In this document: positions 8,457 to 17,740 of the stretch, piece by piece
Layout of the letters: the number at the start of each line of letters is the position of its first letter
Numbering within the stretch: the first letter of the stretch is position 1
The notes under the pieces: model-generated
Databases searched by the model: none
Told to the model about the DNA's origin: nothing
The model's input: the letters and a program-made list of their open reading frames with translations, nothing else
Program-made: the position numbers and the translations under genes
Assembly: GCF_001314995.1 (NCBI RefSeq)
Contig: NZ_CP012938.1
Span: forward strand, 4,464,001-4,528,000
Source: Bacteroides ovatus
GTDB lineage: Bacteria > Bacteroidota > Bacteroidia > Bacteroidales > Bacteroidaceae
DNA length: 64,000 bases
Direction of reading: 5' to 3'

Positions 8457-10292
8457 ATGAAGGAATTTCTACAACTAATGCGACGTTTTGTGTCGCCTTA
8501 TAAGAAGTATATCGGCTGGGCTATTTTGCTGAATATTTTGTCTGCTGTATTCAATGTGTTCTCATTTACTTTTTTGATTCCTATCTTGAGTATTCTGTTT
8601 AAAACAGAAGGAGCAGATAAGGTGTACCATTTTATGGAATGGGGTAGTGGCGATTTAGCAGATGTTGCCAAGAATAACTTCTATTATTACATCTCTCAGA
8701 TGATTGTGGATAATGGTCCCACTGTAGCTCTTATTTTCTTGGGACTATTCCTGATGGTGATGACATTGTTTAAAACCGGTTGTTACTTTGCTTCTTCAGC
8801 CGTGATGATTCCATTACGTACAGGAGTGGTACGTGATATTCGTATTATGGTGTATGCTAAGGTAATGCGTCTGCCGATGTCTTTCTTCTCGGAAGAAAGA
8901 AAGGGAGATATTATAGCTCGTATGAGTGGTGATGTGGGGGAAGTGGAAAATTCCATTACCAGTTCATTGGATATGTTGATGAAAAGCCCGATTCTGATTA
9001 TTATATATTTTGTGACATTGGTTACGGTTAGTTGGCAGTTGACTCTTTTTACTATCATTGTATTACCGGGAATGGGTTGGTTGATGGGAGTCGTCGGAAG
9101 AAAACTGAAACGTCAATCACTGGAAGCACAGGCTAAGTGGAGTGATACGATGTCACAATTAGAAGAAACACTGGGAGGCTTGCGCATCATCAAGGCTTTT
9201 ATTGCGGAAGATAAAATGATTAACCGCTTCACCAAATGTAGCAACGAGCTCCGGGATGCGACAAACAAGGTTGCTATACGTCAGGCTATGGCTCATCCGA
9301 TGAGTGAGTTCTTAGGAACGATTCTGATTGTAGCTGTATTGTGGTTTGGAGGTACATTGATTTTAGGAAAGAATGCAACCATCGATGCTCCTACATTCAT
9401 CTTCTATATGGTTATCTTATATAGTGTAATCAATCCATTGAAAGACTTTGCTAAAGCGGGATACAACATTCCGAAAGGGTTGGCTTCCATGGAACGTGTG
9501 GACAAAATCCTGAAGGCAGAGAATAAGATTAAGGAAATTCCGAATCCGAAACCGTTGAAAGGTTTGAATGATAGAATCGAATTTAAAGATATCTCTTTCA
9601 GCTATGATGGTAAAAGAGAGGTGTTGAAGCATGTAAACCTGACAGTTCCCAAAGGAAAAACAATCGCACTGGTTGGCCAATCGGGATCCGGTAAATCTAC
9701 ATTAGTCGATTTGTTGCCGCGTTACCACGATGTGCAGGAAGGTGATATTACCATTGACGGAACAAGTATTCGTGATGTACGTATTGCAGATTTGCGCAGT
9801 TTGATTGGTAATGTAAACCAGGAGGCTATTCTGTTTAATGATACATTCTTCAATAACATTGCTTTTGGTGTGGAGAATGCGACAATGGAACAAGTAGTAG
9901 AGGCGGCGAAGATTGCCAATGCGCATGATTTCATTATGGAGAAACCGGAAGGATATAATATGAATATCGGTGACCGTGGCGGAAAATTGTCCGGTGGTCA
10001 GCGTCAGCGTATCAGTATTGCGCGTGCTATTTTGAAGAATCCTCCGATTCTGATTCTTGATGAGGCTACTTCTGCTTTGGATACCGAATCAGAACGTCTT
10101 GTACAGGAAGCGTTGGAACGTTTGATGAAAACACGTACGACGATTGCTATTGCCCACCGTCTTTCTACGATTAAGAATGCAGATGAAATCTGTGTACTGT
10201 ATGAGGGTGAGATTGTGGAACGTGGTAAGCATGAAGAACTCATAGAGTTAAACGGTTACTATAAACGTCTGCATGATATGCAGCAGTTGTAA
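8457..10292 (+). CDS. ABC exporter, fused permease and ATPase (MsbA-like)
   Basis: The 611-residue half-transporter has a six-helix membrane domain (about residues 1-330) and a C-terminal nucleotide-binding domain. Walker A is GQSGSGKST (about 406-414), the signature is LSGGQRQR (near 510), Walker B is ILILDEATSALD (530-541) and the H-loop is IAHRLSTI (near 564). Homodimers of this type flip lipid A core, other lipids or drugs across the inner membrane. It heads a unit with a NodB deacetylase, a GT2, a GtrA protein and an LtaS-fold enzyme, which favours a lipid or lipid-linked glycan substrate over a drug. Whether it is the essential MsbA of this organism cannot be decided from one window. 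Confidence 0.85.
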   Translation: MKEFLQLMRRFVSPYKKYIGWAILLNILSAVFNVFSFTFLIPILSILFKTEGADKVYHFMEWGSGDLADVAKNNFYYYISQMIVDNGPTVALIFLGLFLMVMTLFKTGCYFASSAVMIPLRTGVVRDIRIMVYAKVMRLPMSFFSEERKGDIIARMSGDVGEVENSITSSLDMLMKSPILIIIYFVTLVTVSWQLTLFTIIVLPGMGWLMGVVGRKLKRQSLEAQAKWSDTMSQLEETLGGLRIIKAFIAEDKMINRFTKCSNELRDATNKVAIRQAMAHPMSEFLGTILIVAVLWFGGTLILGKNATIDAPTFIFYMVILYSVINPLKDFAKAGYNIPKGLASMERVDKILKAENKIKEIPNPKPLKGLNDRIEFKDISFSYDGKREVLKHVNLTVPKGKTIALVGQSGSGKSTLVDLLPRYHDVQEGDITIDGTSIRDVRIADLRSLIGNVNQEAILFNDTFFNNIAFGVENATMEQVVEAAKIANAHDFIMEKPEGYNMNIGDRGGKLSGGQRQRISIARAILKNPPILILDEATSALDTESERLVQEALERLMKTRTTIAIAHRLSTIKNADEICVLYEGEIVERGKHEELIELNGYYKRLHDMQQL

Positions 10293-10306
10293 TTCTTGAT
10301 ATTGCA

Positions 10307-11110
10307 ATGATATTATTAAGTTTTGATACAGAAGAATTTGATGTACCTCGTGAGCATGGTGTAGACTTTCCGTTGGATGAAGCAATGAAAGTGTCAGTCT
10401 ATGGTACAAATCGGATACTGGACTGCCTGAAAAACAACGGGGTGAAAGCTACTTTCTTTTGTACAAGCAATTTTGCAGAAAATGCGCCGGAAGTGATGCG
10501 GCGCATTATGGACGAAGGACATGAAGTTGCTGCGCATGGATGTGACCATTGGCAGCCACAGGCTTCGGATGTCAGTCGTTCAAAAGAAATTCTGGAACGT
10601 CTTACCGGCAGGACGATACAAGGTTATCGCCAGCCGCGTATGTTCCCCGTATCAGATACGGAACTTGAACGGATGGGGTATGTATATAACTCCTCATTGA
10701 ATCCCGCATTTATCCCCGGAAGATATATGCATTTGTCGGAGCCCCGTACCTGCTTTATGACGGGTAAGTTACTTCAAATCCCGGCTTCTGTAACTCCGTG
10801 GATTCGCTTCCCGCTATTCTGGTTGTCTTGTCATAATCTGCCGATGTGGCTGTATCAACTCCTGGTAAACCGGGTATTGAAGCATGACGGATATTTTGTG
10901 ACTTATTTCCACCCGTGGGAATTCTACCCGTTGGGTGAACATCCTGAATTTAAGATGCCTTTTATTATCCGCAATCATTCCGGTAAAGGAATGGAGGAAC
11001 GTTTGGATGTGCTTATCCGCAAACTGAAAGAAAAAGGATATGCTTTTATGACTTACTCGGAATTTGCACAGATAAAACTGGCTGAACTAAATAAACCGGA
11101 CGAAAAATGA
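10307..11110 (+). CDS. Polysaccharide deacetylase, NodB domain
   Basis: The protein has 267 residues. The N-terminal SFDTEEFD supplies the catalytic acid region (D7, E9/E10), and AHGCDHW gives the metal-binding histidines H77 and H81. KATFFCTSNFAENAPEVMRRI and later TYFHPWEF fit the CE4 fold. There is no signal peptide, so it acts in the cytoplasm or on the inner membrane face. The stop overlaps the next ATG (ATGA at 11107), so it is translationally linked to the GT2 gene. By analogy with ArnD and Francisella NaxD it could deacylate an undecaprenyl-phosphate-linked amino sugar made by the neighbouring GT2; this is inference from gene order. Confidence 0.8.
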   Translation: MILLSFDTEEFDVPREHGVDFPLDEAMKVSVYGTNRILDCLKNNGVKATFFCTSNFAENAPEVMRRIMDEGHEVAAHGCDHWQPQASDVSRSKEILERLTGRTIQGYRQPRMFPVSDTELERMGYVYNSSLNPAFIPGRYMHLSEPRTCFMTGKLLQIPASVTPWIRFPLFWLSCHNLPMWLYQLLVNRVLKHDGYFVTYFHPWEFYPLGEHPEFKMPFIIRNHSGKGMEERLDVLIRKLKEKGYAFMTYSEFAQIKLAELNKPDEK

Positions 11111-12063
11111 TAAAATTGGCTATTGTATCCCCCTGCTATAATGAGGAGGAAGTGTTGGAAGATTCGGCCGCCCGTTTGACAGCCTTGTTTGATGAGTTGG
11201 TGGCGAAAGAAAAGATCAGTGCCGACAGCTTTGTGCTCTTTGTGAATGATGGCAGCAAAGATCGTACATGGAGCATCATTAAGAAACTGCACGGGACGAA
11301 TCCTTATATAAAAGGAATGAATCTGGCACGGAACGTGGGACATCAGTATGCGATCATGGCCGGTATGATGACCGCTAAAGACTGGAGTGATGCCGTTATT
11401 ACCATTGATGCCGATTTGCAGGATGATCTGAATGCGATTGAGGAGATGGTCGATGCCTATATGCAAGGATATGATGTTGTATATGGAGTGAAAGTATCCC
11501 GTCAGGCAGACCCCGTGTTGAAACGTCTTTCTGCAACAGCCTTTTATAAATTACAGCACAGGATGGGAGTGGAGACTATCTACAATCATGCGGATTTTCG
11601 TTTTCTAAGCCGGAGAGTGCTGGAAAAGTTGTCTCATTATCAGGAACGCAATGTCTATCTGCGTGGTATTATCCCGTTGCTGGGTTTCCCTTCTACTACG
11701 GTAGATGATGTGATCCGGGAACGGACAGCCGGAACTTCCAAATATACAGTGAGAAAGATGTTCAGTCTGGCTTTGGACGGGATAACCTCTTTCTCGGTAA
11801 AGCCCATTTACGGAATTGTTTATCTGGGAGGTATCTTTGTTTTTATCAGTATTTTGATTGGAATCTATGTTCTTTACGCATTGATTTCGGGTACTGCGGA
11901 ACATGGCTGGGCCTCTTTGATGTTGTCTATCTGGTTTGTTGGCGGGGTTGTTTTATTATCCATAGGAGCTGTCGGACTGTATATTGGCAAGATTTATAAA
12001 GAGGTAAAACGTCGTCCGCTCTATAATGTGGAAGAAGTGTTGTACGATGATCAGAATAAGTAA
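11107..12063 (+). CDS. Polyprenyl-phosphate glycosyltransferase, GT2 (GtrB/ArnC/DPM1-like)
   Basis: The 318-residue protein has a GT2 domain: IVSPCYNEEEVL, FVNDGSKDRTW, then the metal site ITIDADLQDD. NLARNVGHQYAIMAGM and YNHADFRFLSRRVL are typical of DPM1/GtrB enzymes. Two membrane helices follow at about 235-257 and 268-292, the GtrB/ArnC topology. The expected reaction is transfer of a sugar from a nucleotide donor to undecaprenyl phosphate at the inner membrane. It overlaps the deacetylase upstream by 4 bp and the GtrA-like gene downstream by 17 bp. Sugar identity is unknown. Confidence 0.85.
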   Translation: MIKLAIVSPCYNEEEVLEDSAARLTALFDELVAKEKISADSFVLFVNDGSKDRTWSIIKKLHGTNPYIKGMNLARNVGHQYAIMAGMMTAKDWSDAVITIDADLQDDLNAIEEMVDAYMQGYDVVYGVKVSRQADPVLKRLSATAFYKLQHRMGVETIYNHADFRFLSRRVLEKLSHYQERNVYLRGIIPLLGFPSTTVDDVIRERTAGTSKYTVRKMFSLALDGITSFSVKPIYGIVYLGGIFVFISILIGIYVLYALISGTAEHGWASLMLSIWFVGGVVLLSIGAVGLYIGKIYKEVKRRPLYNVEEVLYDDQNK

Positions 12064-12466
12064 GGCTATACTTGAGAAGCACCCGGATTGGCGGGATAAG
12101 TTCTGGCAATTTGTTCGTTTTGGAGTTGTCGGCACTATATCTTCAGCCATTCATTACGGCGTATATTGCCTGGTCTTGTTGGTTGCGAATGCCAATATCT
12201 CCTTTACGGCTGGTTATGCTGTAGGATTTGTCTGCAACTACTTCCTGACTACTTTCTTCACCTTTCGTTCCAAACCATCCTCGCATAATGCGATCGGCTT
12301 TGGTTTTAGTCATCTGATTAATTACCTGCTTGAGATCGGCTTACTGAATCTCTTCCTCTGGATAGGGGCGGGTGAACTGCTTGCACCGATACTGGTAATG
12401 ATTATCGTGGTGCCTATCAATTTCCTGATTCTTCATTTCGTTTATATCTATAAAGGGAGGAAATAA
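12047..12466 (+). CDS. GtrA-family membrane protein
   Basis: This small four-helix protein has 139 residues from the ATG at 12047 (MIRISKAILEKHPDW). FVRFGVVGTISSAIHYGVYCLV and FVCNYFLTTFFTFRS are the GtrA signatures; YIYKGRK closes the protein. GtrA proteins are thought to flip polyprenyl-phosphate sugars to the periplasmic face. The gene overlaps the end of the GtrB-like GT2, which fits a GtrA-GtrB pair. An earlier ATG at 12026 would add seven residues (MWKKCCT) unlike the family, so I chose 12047. Confidence 0.85.
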   Translation: MIRISKAILEKHPDWRDKFWQFVRFGVVGTISSAIHYGVYCLVLLVANANISFTAGYAVGFVCNYFLTTFFTFRSKPSSHNAIGFGFSHLINYLLEIGLLNLFLWIGAGELLAPILVMIIVVPINFLILHFVYIYKGRK

Positions 12467-12512
12467 CACTATTCAATCCCTTTCATTTAATTCATAAAAA
12501 GAAAAGGCTATT

Positions 12513-14492
12513 ATGAAACGTTTTCTAAATCTTATTGTATATATACTTACCATACATGTTTCGGCTTTACTGATCGCAGGACTGTTTCGCCTGGTACTTT
12601 TTATCTCATCTTATCATCAGTTGACCTCTGAAGCCTTGTCGGATAAGACACTTCCGATGCTTGCTTTTGTGCATGGTGTCTGGTTTGACAATGTGATAGG
12701 CTGTTACATACTTCTGTTGCCTCTGGTAGTTGCGGTGGTATGTGGAGTTTGCAACTATTATGGGAAAGCGTTGTTCCGTTTCTTTACGATCTTTTTCAGT
12801 GTCTTTTATGGATTGGTTTATTTAATCAGTGCGTCGGACATTCCTTATTTTGCCTATTTCTTTAAACATATCAACTCTTCCATATTCGAATGGTTCGGTT
12901 ATGCGGGAACTACCGCCGGAATGATATTGGGGGAAAGTGCCTATTATCTGTCCATCGGATTATTCCTTCTCTTTCTGGCCGGATTCGTAGTTTGGCTTAT
13001 CTATCTGGCACGTTATTTCCATCATCGTAGCCTTACCATTTCCGCTCCGTTTCCTTATTGGAAGCGAGGAGGGGCGGTTCTGATCGGTGCTTGCTTAATC
13101 GGACTCTGCATCTTTGGAATCCGGGGGCGTACAGGCTATAACCCGATCAAAGTAAGTGCGGCATATTTCTGTCAGGATGCTTTTCTCAATCAACTGGGAG
13201 TAAGTCCTACTTTTAACCTGCTGACGAGTGTGATGGATGATATGAGACCTGAAAATAAATACTTGCATCTGATGGATGAACAGGAAGCCATCACCAAGGC
13301 GCAAGCTCTGCTCAACCGTCCGGGAGATGCGAATGTTTCCCCGTTGGCTGTTTATAGGCATGCTGCAAAAGCGGATAGCGTGCAACAACGCCGTCCTAAT
13401 GTCGTCTTGATTATGATGGAGTCTATGTCCGCCAAGTTTATGAAGCATTTCGGGCAATCGGAGACTTTGACTCCTTTCCTGGATAGCCTGTATACCCGTT
13501 CTATCAGTTTCCGCAATTTCTATTCGGCAGGAATCCATACGAACCATGGTTTGTATGCCACCTTGTATTCTTTTCCGGCTATGATGAAACGGAACCTGAT
13601 GAAAGGCTCTGTCATTCCCCGCTATTCGGGACTGCCTACCGTACTGAAAGAAAACGGCTATTACAACCTTTTCTTTATGACGCATGAAGGACAGTATGAT
13701 AATATGAACGCTTTCTTCCGGACGAACGGCTATGATGAAGTGTTTTCACAAGAAGACTATCCGGTTGATAAGGTTGTGAATAGCTTTGGAGTGCAGGATG
13801 ATTTCTTGTATGACTATGCAATTCCGGTATTGAATCAGCGGGCTGCCACCGGACAACCGTTTTTTGCTACTTTACTGTCCATCAGTAATCATCCGCCGTA
13901 TGTGATACCTCCTTTCTTCCATCCGAAAACAAGTGAACCGGAGATGCAGATCGTTGAGTATGCGGATTGGGCTTTGCGTCAGTTCTTTGAAGAGGCGCGT
14001 AAACAACCCTGGTTTGATAATACGATATTCGTATTGGAAGGAGATCATGGCAAACTGGTGGGAGACGCCGAATGTGAACTACCGGAATCTTATAATCATA
14101 TTCCACTGATGATTTACTCCAGCCGTATTCAGCCGGAAGAGAAAACTGCATTTGGCGGTCAGGTAGATATACAGCCAACAATATTAGGGCTGTTGAATAT
14201 TGATTATCTACAGAATAATTTTGGAGTGGACTTGCTGAAGGAAGAACGTCCCTGTATGTTCTATACTGCTGACAATATGGTGGTGGGACGCAATGACACG
14301 TTACTCTACCTTTATAATTACGAGACTCAGCAGGAACTTACTTATGATATCGGTAACGGCAAATTGAATGCTGTTCCGATGGATGATAGCTTTTTTCCTT
14401 TGAAAGAATATAGTTTTTCCATGCTCCAATCGGCGGAGTTCCTTGTGAAGCATGGAAAAACGCTTAATTCTATACCTTTTACTCAACAATAG
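12513..14492 (+). CDS. LtaS/EptA-fold (sulfatase superfamily) membrane phosphotransferase
   Basis: The 659-residue protein has five or so membrane helices in residues 1-230 and a periplasmic alkaline-phosphatase-fold domain from about 295. RPNVVLIMMESMSAKFM supplies the first metal ligand. AGIHTNHGLYATLYS carries the likely nucleophile threonine near residue 345. VLEGDHGKLVG and YNHIPLMIY give the second metal site. Family members move phosphoglycerol or phosphoethanolamine to glycans or lipids (LtaS, OpgB, EptA). In this operon it may decorate lipid A or a surface glycan. It ends 14 bp inside the convergent ArnT-like gene. Confidence 0.8.
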   Translation: MKRFLNLIVYILTIHVSALLIAGLFRLVLFISSYHQLTSEALSDKTLPMLAFVHGVWFDNVIGCYILLLPLVVAVVCGVCNYYGKALFRFFTIFFSVFYGLVYLISASDIPYFAYFFKHINSSIFEWFGYAGTTAGMILGESAYYLSIGLFLLFLAGFVVWLIYLARYFHHRSLTISAPFPYWKRGGAVLIGACLIGLCIFGIRGRTGYNPIKVSAAYFCQDAFLNQLGVSPTFNLLTSVMDDMRPENKYLHLMDEQEAITKAQALLNRPGDANVSPLAVYRHAAKADSVQQRRPNVVLIMMESMSAKFMKHFGQSETLTPFLDSLYTRSISFRNFYSAGIHTNHGLYATLYSFPAMMKRNLMKGSVIPRYSGLPTVLKENGYYNLFFMTHEGQYDNMNAFFRTNGYDEVFSQEDYPVDKVVNSFGVQDDFLYDYAIPVLNQRAATGQPFFATLLSISNHPPYVIPPFFHPKTSEPEMQIVEYADWALRQFFEEARKQPWFDNTIFVLEGDHGKLVGDAECELPESYNHIPLMIYSSRIQPEEKTAFGGQVDIQPTILGLLNIDYLQNNFGVDLLKEERPCMFYTADNMVVGRNDTLLYLYNYETQQELTYDIGNGKLNAVPMDDSFFPLKEYSFSMLQSAEFLVKHGKTLNSIPFTQQ

Positions 14493-16251
14493 GAGTCGTT
14501 TCGTTATTTTCAGGCTGTTGGTTTTTAACGAACTTGTATATCTTGGCTATTTGCCGGAGTACTCGTTTAGGGGATTCATATACCTCCTCAAACTGATACC
14601 CTTCTTTCTCGAATTCGGGAAGATATTTCTCTGCATCATTCGTGCCGATTAACAAGAAACCTTCCGAAGGACGTTTCTCATAGAAGTTGTCGAGACGATT
14701 GTGCAGATAGAAATTGAGTTCGAAATAATGTACGGGGTCACCTGCTGCATGCAGACTTTCTTCAATGAATTCGTACATCGTTCCTTCGCTTTCCGGCGCA
14801 ACCTTTTCTATTTCTGTAGCGATGAATTTGACCGACTTCGAATTTAATGCTGCCGGCTGATAAGCACCGTCCAATGCAAGGTATAATCCCATTGTAAGCA
14901 CAACGAGAGCGTATAGGAAACGGTTGTTCAATGCATTTTTCCGTTGATAGAACCACCAGTAGATACCGAGAATGGTAGGAATGGCAATCAGGAATAAGGC
15001 CCCTGCTCCGCTGATATTCTGTATTGCACGCATGAAATTAATATTGTCCTGCGCGTGACGACCCTGGAAAATAGTTTCAGGGATGAGTCCGCATTTTAAT
15101 ACGATGAAGCAGGTGAACAGTAGCAGGCTGATTACTGCAAGAATACTTCCGTATACCTTGATGACTTTAGATTGCTTCTTGACCAGATAGAATAGATATT
15201 TGGCAAGGAAATAAGCAATGAAAGGATAGATCGGCATCAGATATACACTACGTTTGCTCTGCGGAATACAGTAGAAGACGAAGATTACAACGATACTGGT
15301 GAAAGAGAATAAATCCACCGGGTCCATATTCTTTATCCATGTGGTGAAGCGTTTCCACCAGGCTGCCGGTTGGATGCTGAATTTATGGTAAGTCAGGCTG
15401 AACAGGGAGAGCACGACTAACAGTGTCCAGGGAACGTATCCGGCAAATAGGGTCACAAAATTATAATGCCAGGGGTTCACGCATGAATTGTAACTCATGG
15501 TATTAGTCATACGACCGAAGTTTTCTTCCATAACTAATGCCAGGAACTCTTCTCCACCTTGTTGGTAAGCAGCGACATACCAGCAGAAAGGCAGGATGAG
15601 TGAAAGAATGGCCCAGGCGGAAAGTAACAAGAATGCTTTGAAGAAGTTGACACCCCGGAGTAACAAGAAGATGCCTACCACTAAACATGGAATGATAGTA
15701 CCTACCGGTCCTTTAGTCAGTGTTCCGCAACTCATCAGGAGAATGGCCAGCCAGGGAATACCTTTGAGTCCCTTCTCATACCATTTGTAGAGACAATACA
15801 GAGCGCCAACGGTGAGCGCTGTCAATACCATATCCACCCGGCAGTTTGCTCCGGCCCGGTGCAGCTCAAAATTAGTCAGGGTAATAAAGGCGGCCAACAA
15901 CGCCAGTTCCACTCCTTTTCTTTTGGCAAAGAACAGAAAGCCGCAGAGGGTCATGGCGATCAGGGCGATGGCAGACGGCAAGCGGGAGGTCATTTCTGTG
16001 ACTTGCCCTCCATTCACTGCTGCCGAAACAGCAGCAATGCTCCAGTGGAAGAAAGGCGGTTTGTAAGCCATTTCTCCTCCGTTGTTTCTGGGTAAAATCC
16101 AGTTTCCGCTATCCAGCATGGAGTAGGAGACAATAGATTCGCGAGGCTCCCCTTTGGTGTGGTACTCCGATAAACCGAGGAAAGGCAGGATAGTAACTAC
16201 GCAAATGACTAGTAACAGCCAGAAAGCTTTGTTTGAAGTCAATGTTTTCAT
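14479..16251 (-). CDS. ArnT-like glycosyltransferase, GT39/PMT_2 family
   Basis: This polytopic protein has 590 residues from MKTLTSNKAFW (ATG at 16251). YHTKGEPRESIVSYSML carries the periplasmic acidic motif of the first loop, here GEPR in place of DE. YKPPFFHW matches the KPP motif, and about 12 membrane helices follow before a soluble C-terminal domain. Members use polyprenyl-phosphate sugars outside the inner membrane; ArnT adds aminoarabinose to lipid A. The gene is convergent with the GT2/GtrA/deacetylase unit, which could supply its donor. The frame runs open upstream to 16371 inside rnhA, but the conserved start and the first helix put the start at 16251. Confidence 0.8.
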   Translation of the reverse strand: MKTLTSNKAFWLLLVICVVTILPFLGLSEYHTKGEPRESIVSYSMLDSGNWILPRNNGGEMAYKPPFFHWSIAAVSAAVNGGQVTEMTSRLPSAIALIAMTLCGFLFFAKRKGVELALLAAFITLTNFELHRAGANCRVDMVLTALTVGALYCLYKWYEKGLKGIPWLAILLMSCGTLTKGPVGTIIPCLVVGIFLLLRGVNFFKAFLLLSAWAILSLILPFCWYVAAYQQGGEEFLALVMEENFGRMTNTMSYNSCVNPWHYNFVTLFAGYVPWTLLVVLSLFSLTYHKFSIQPAAWWKRFTTWIKNMDPVDLFSFTSIVVIFVFYCIPQSKRSVYLMPIYPFIAYFLAKYLFYLVKKQSKVIKVYGSILAVISLLLFTCFIVLKCGLIPETIFQGRHAQDNINFMRAIQNISGAGALFLIAIPTILGIYWWFYQRKNALNNRFLYALVVLTMGLYLALDGAYQPAALNSKSVKFIATEIEKVAPESEGTMYEFIEESLHAAGDPVHYFELNFYLHNRLDNFYEKRPSEGFLLIGTNDAEKYLPEFEKEGYQFEEVYESPKRVLRQIAKIYKFVKNQQPENNETTPIVE

Positions 16252-16280
16252 CTTTATCTTATATTGAAATTTATGTTCTT

Positions 16281-16916
16281 TTATTTTCTGCCGAAGTCGG
16301 CCGGAATTTCTCCCCATTCTTTCGTTTCCCATTTCAGAATACGGGTGGTATAGGTGTTTCCCTGCAACCATTTTTCTGCCCGTTCAATCAACAGAAAGAG
16401 TTCTTCTGTTTCCGGGGTTCGGGGGAGTTTGGTCTTGCACTTTTTCTGTCGCACCCAGCTGATGGCATTCGCGCTGTCACTGTAAATGGGCATATCGAAA
16501 CCTTTCTTTTTCAGCAACGCCAAACCGTGTACGATGGCTAGAAACTCACCGATATTATTCGTGCCTTTCATCGGGCCGAAATGAAAAATCTCCTGACGGC
16601 TGGCAATGTGTACGCCGCGATATTCCATCGGTCCCGGATTACCGCTACAGGCTGCATCGACAGCCAGGCTATTGTCGATCACACAAGAAGGTAAAGTATC
16701 TGAAGAAGGTTTAGGACCTCCTGATTTAGCCTTTGCATTCTTGCCGATATAAGCATAGGGAGACATTGTCAACGCGCGTTCCGCTTCTTCGCGCGTATCA
16801 AATGATTTGTATTTGGCAGCTTCATATCCTTTGATTTGAAGTTGGCAGTCTGTCCAGGAAGTATAAACTCCGGGGGTGACACCTTCCCATACTACATAAA
16901 ATTTCTGTTTAGCCAT
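16281..16916 (-). CDS. rnhA: Ribonuclease HI with N-terminal hybrid-binding domain
   Basis: The 211-residue enzyme cuts the RNA strand of RNA-DNA hybrids. Residues 1-45 form the hybrid-binding (viroplasmin-like) domain: KFYVVWEGVTPGVYTSW and GYEAAKYKSF. The catalytic domain shows VDAACSGNPG (D1), TNNIGEFLAIVHGL (E2), IYSDSANAISWV (D3) and the end EIPADFGRK, with D207 as the fourth acidic residue, as in the Bacillus halodurans enzyme. The gene is 29 bp upstream of the ArnT-like gene on the same strand and could be cotranscribed. A second RNase H, type II, lies at 51632. Confidence 0.92.
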   Translation of the reverse strand: MAKQKFYVVWEGVTPGVYTSWTDCQLQIKGYEAAKYKSFDTREEAERALTMSPYAYIGKNAKAKSGGPKPSSDTLPSCVIDNSLAVDAACSGNPGPMEYRGVHIASRQEIFHFGPMKGTNNIGEFLAIVHGLALLKKKGFDMPIYSDSANAISWVRQKKCKTKLPRTPETEELFLLIERAEKWLQGNTYTTRILKWETKEWGEIPADFGRK

Positions 16917-17056
16917 TTTTTCTGACGATAATTTTAGATAGTCAATGAATTGACGCTGCGAAGGTACAAATATATTCTCTAACTGAACAAGTTAGGGGGG
17001 CTACTTGTTATAAAAAAAAGAGAGTTTTAAGAATATAAAATAAGAAAGGAACTATT

Positions 17057-17659
17057 ATGGAAAGATCTTTTAGTGAAGCTTTGAAACAACGTCGAACTTA
17101 CTATTCAATTACTAATCAGTCACCTATATCCGATCAGGAGATCGAATGTATCGTTAATATGACCGTGCGCCACGTACCGTCGGCATTCAATTCGCAATCT
17201 ACCCGTGTGGTACTTCTATTGGGAGAATCGCATAAGAAATTGTGGCAGATTGTGAAGGACGCATTAAAGAAGATTGTACCGGCTGAAGCGTTTGTCAAGA
17301 CAGAGGAGAAGATAGATCATTCGTTTGCCTGTGGGTATGGCACTGTATTGTTTTTTGAGGATCAGAAGGTTGTGAAAGGGCTTCAGGAGGCTTTCCCGGC
17401 TTATCAGGAGAATTTCCCGGGATGGTCATTGCAGACTTCTGCCATGCACCAGTTAGCTATCTGGGTAATGCTCGAAGATGTAGGTTTCGGAGCATCGCTG
17501 CAACACTATAACCCGTTGATTGATGAAGAAGTGCGCCGTGCATGGGATTTGCCGGAACATTGGCATTTGATTGCGGAAATGCCGTTCGGACTTCCTCTCG
17601 GCAAACCGGGTGAAAAAGAATTCCAGCCGCTTGAAGAACGGGTGAGAATCTTTAAATAA
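17057..17659 (+). CDS. Nitroreductase family protein (Frm2/Hbn1-like)
   Basis: The protein has 200 residues. FSEALKQRRTYYSI is the FMN-binding entry motif of nitroreductases with the RR(T/S) pair. HVPSAFNSQSTRVVLLLGE, then GYGTVLFFED and GFGASLQHYNPLID fit the Frm2/Hbn1 subgroup (about 200 residues, FMN, NAD(P)H-dependent). It is cytoplasmic. The likely role is reduction of quinones, nitro compounds or other electrophiles; yeast Frm2 is linked to lipid and oxidative-stress signalling. It stands alone, followed by a 25-bp inverted repeat. Confidence 0.85.
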   Translation: MERSFSEALKQRRTYYSITNQSPISDQEIECIVNMTVRHVPSAFNSQSTRVVLLLGESHKKLWQIVKDALKKIVPAEAFVKTEEKIDHSFACGYGTVLFFEDQKVVKGLQEAFPAYQENFPGWSLQTSAMHQLAIWVMLEDVGFGASLQHYNPLIDEEVRRAWDLPEHWHLIAEMPFGLPLGKPGEKEFQPLEERVRIFK

Positions 17660-17665
17660 ATCGGG

Positions 17666-17740
17666 AATGAAGAATGAATAATGAAGAATTGGATGGCATA
17701 ATGGCTAAAATTCTTTATTCTTCATTCTTCATTCTTCATT
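17666..17740. repeat. 25-bp inverted repeat between nitroreductase and aroK
   Basis: The arm at 17666-17690 and the arm at 17716-17740 pair at 23 of 25 positions, with a 25-nt loop. The arms are made of AATGAAGAATGA-type units (complement TTCATTCTTCATT). It could end the nitroreductase transcript, though there is no clean T-run, or be the relic of a small mobile repeat. Confidence 0.6.

Noticed and set aside
12026..12046. Earlier start for the GtrA-like protein (MWKKCCT)
   Set aside because: The added residues do not fit the family, and the ATG at 12047 gives the usual short overlap with the GT2 gene.
16252..16371. Extended N-terminus of the ArnT-like protein reaching into rnhA
   Set aside because: The extra 40 residues are polar and overlap rnhA. 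The family begins just before the first helix.
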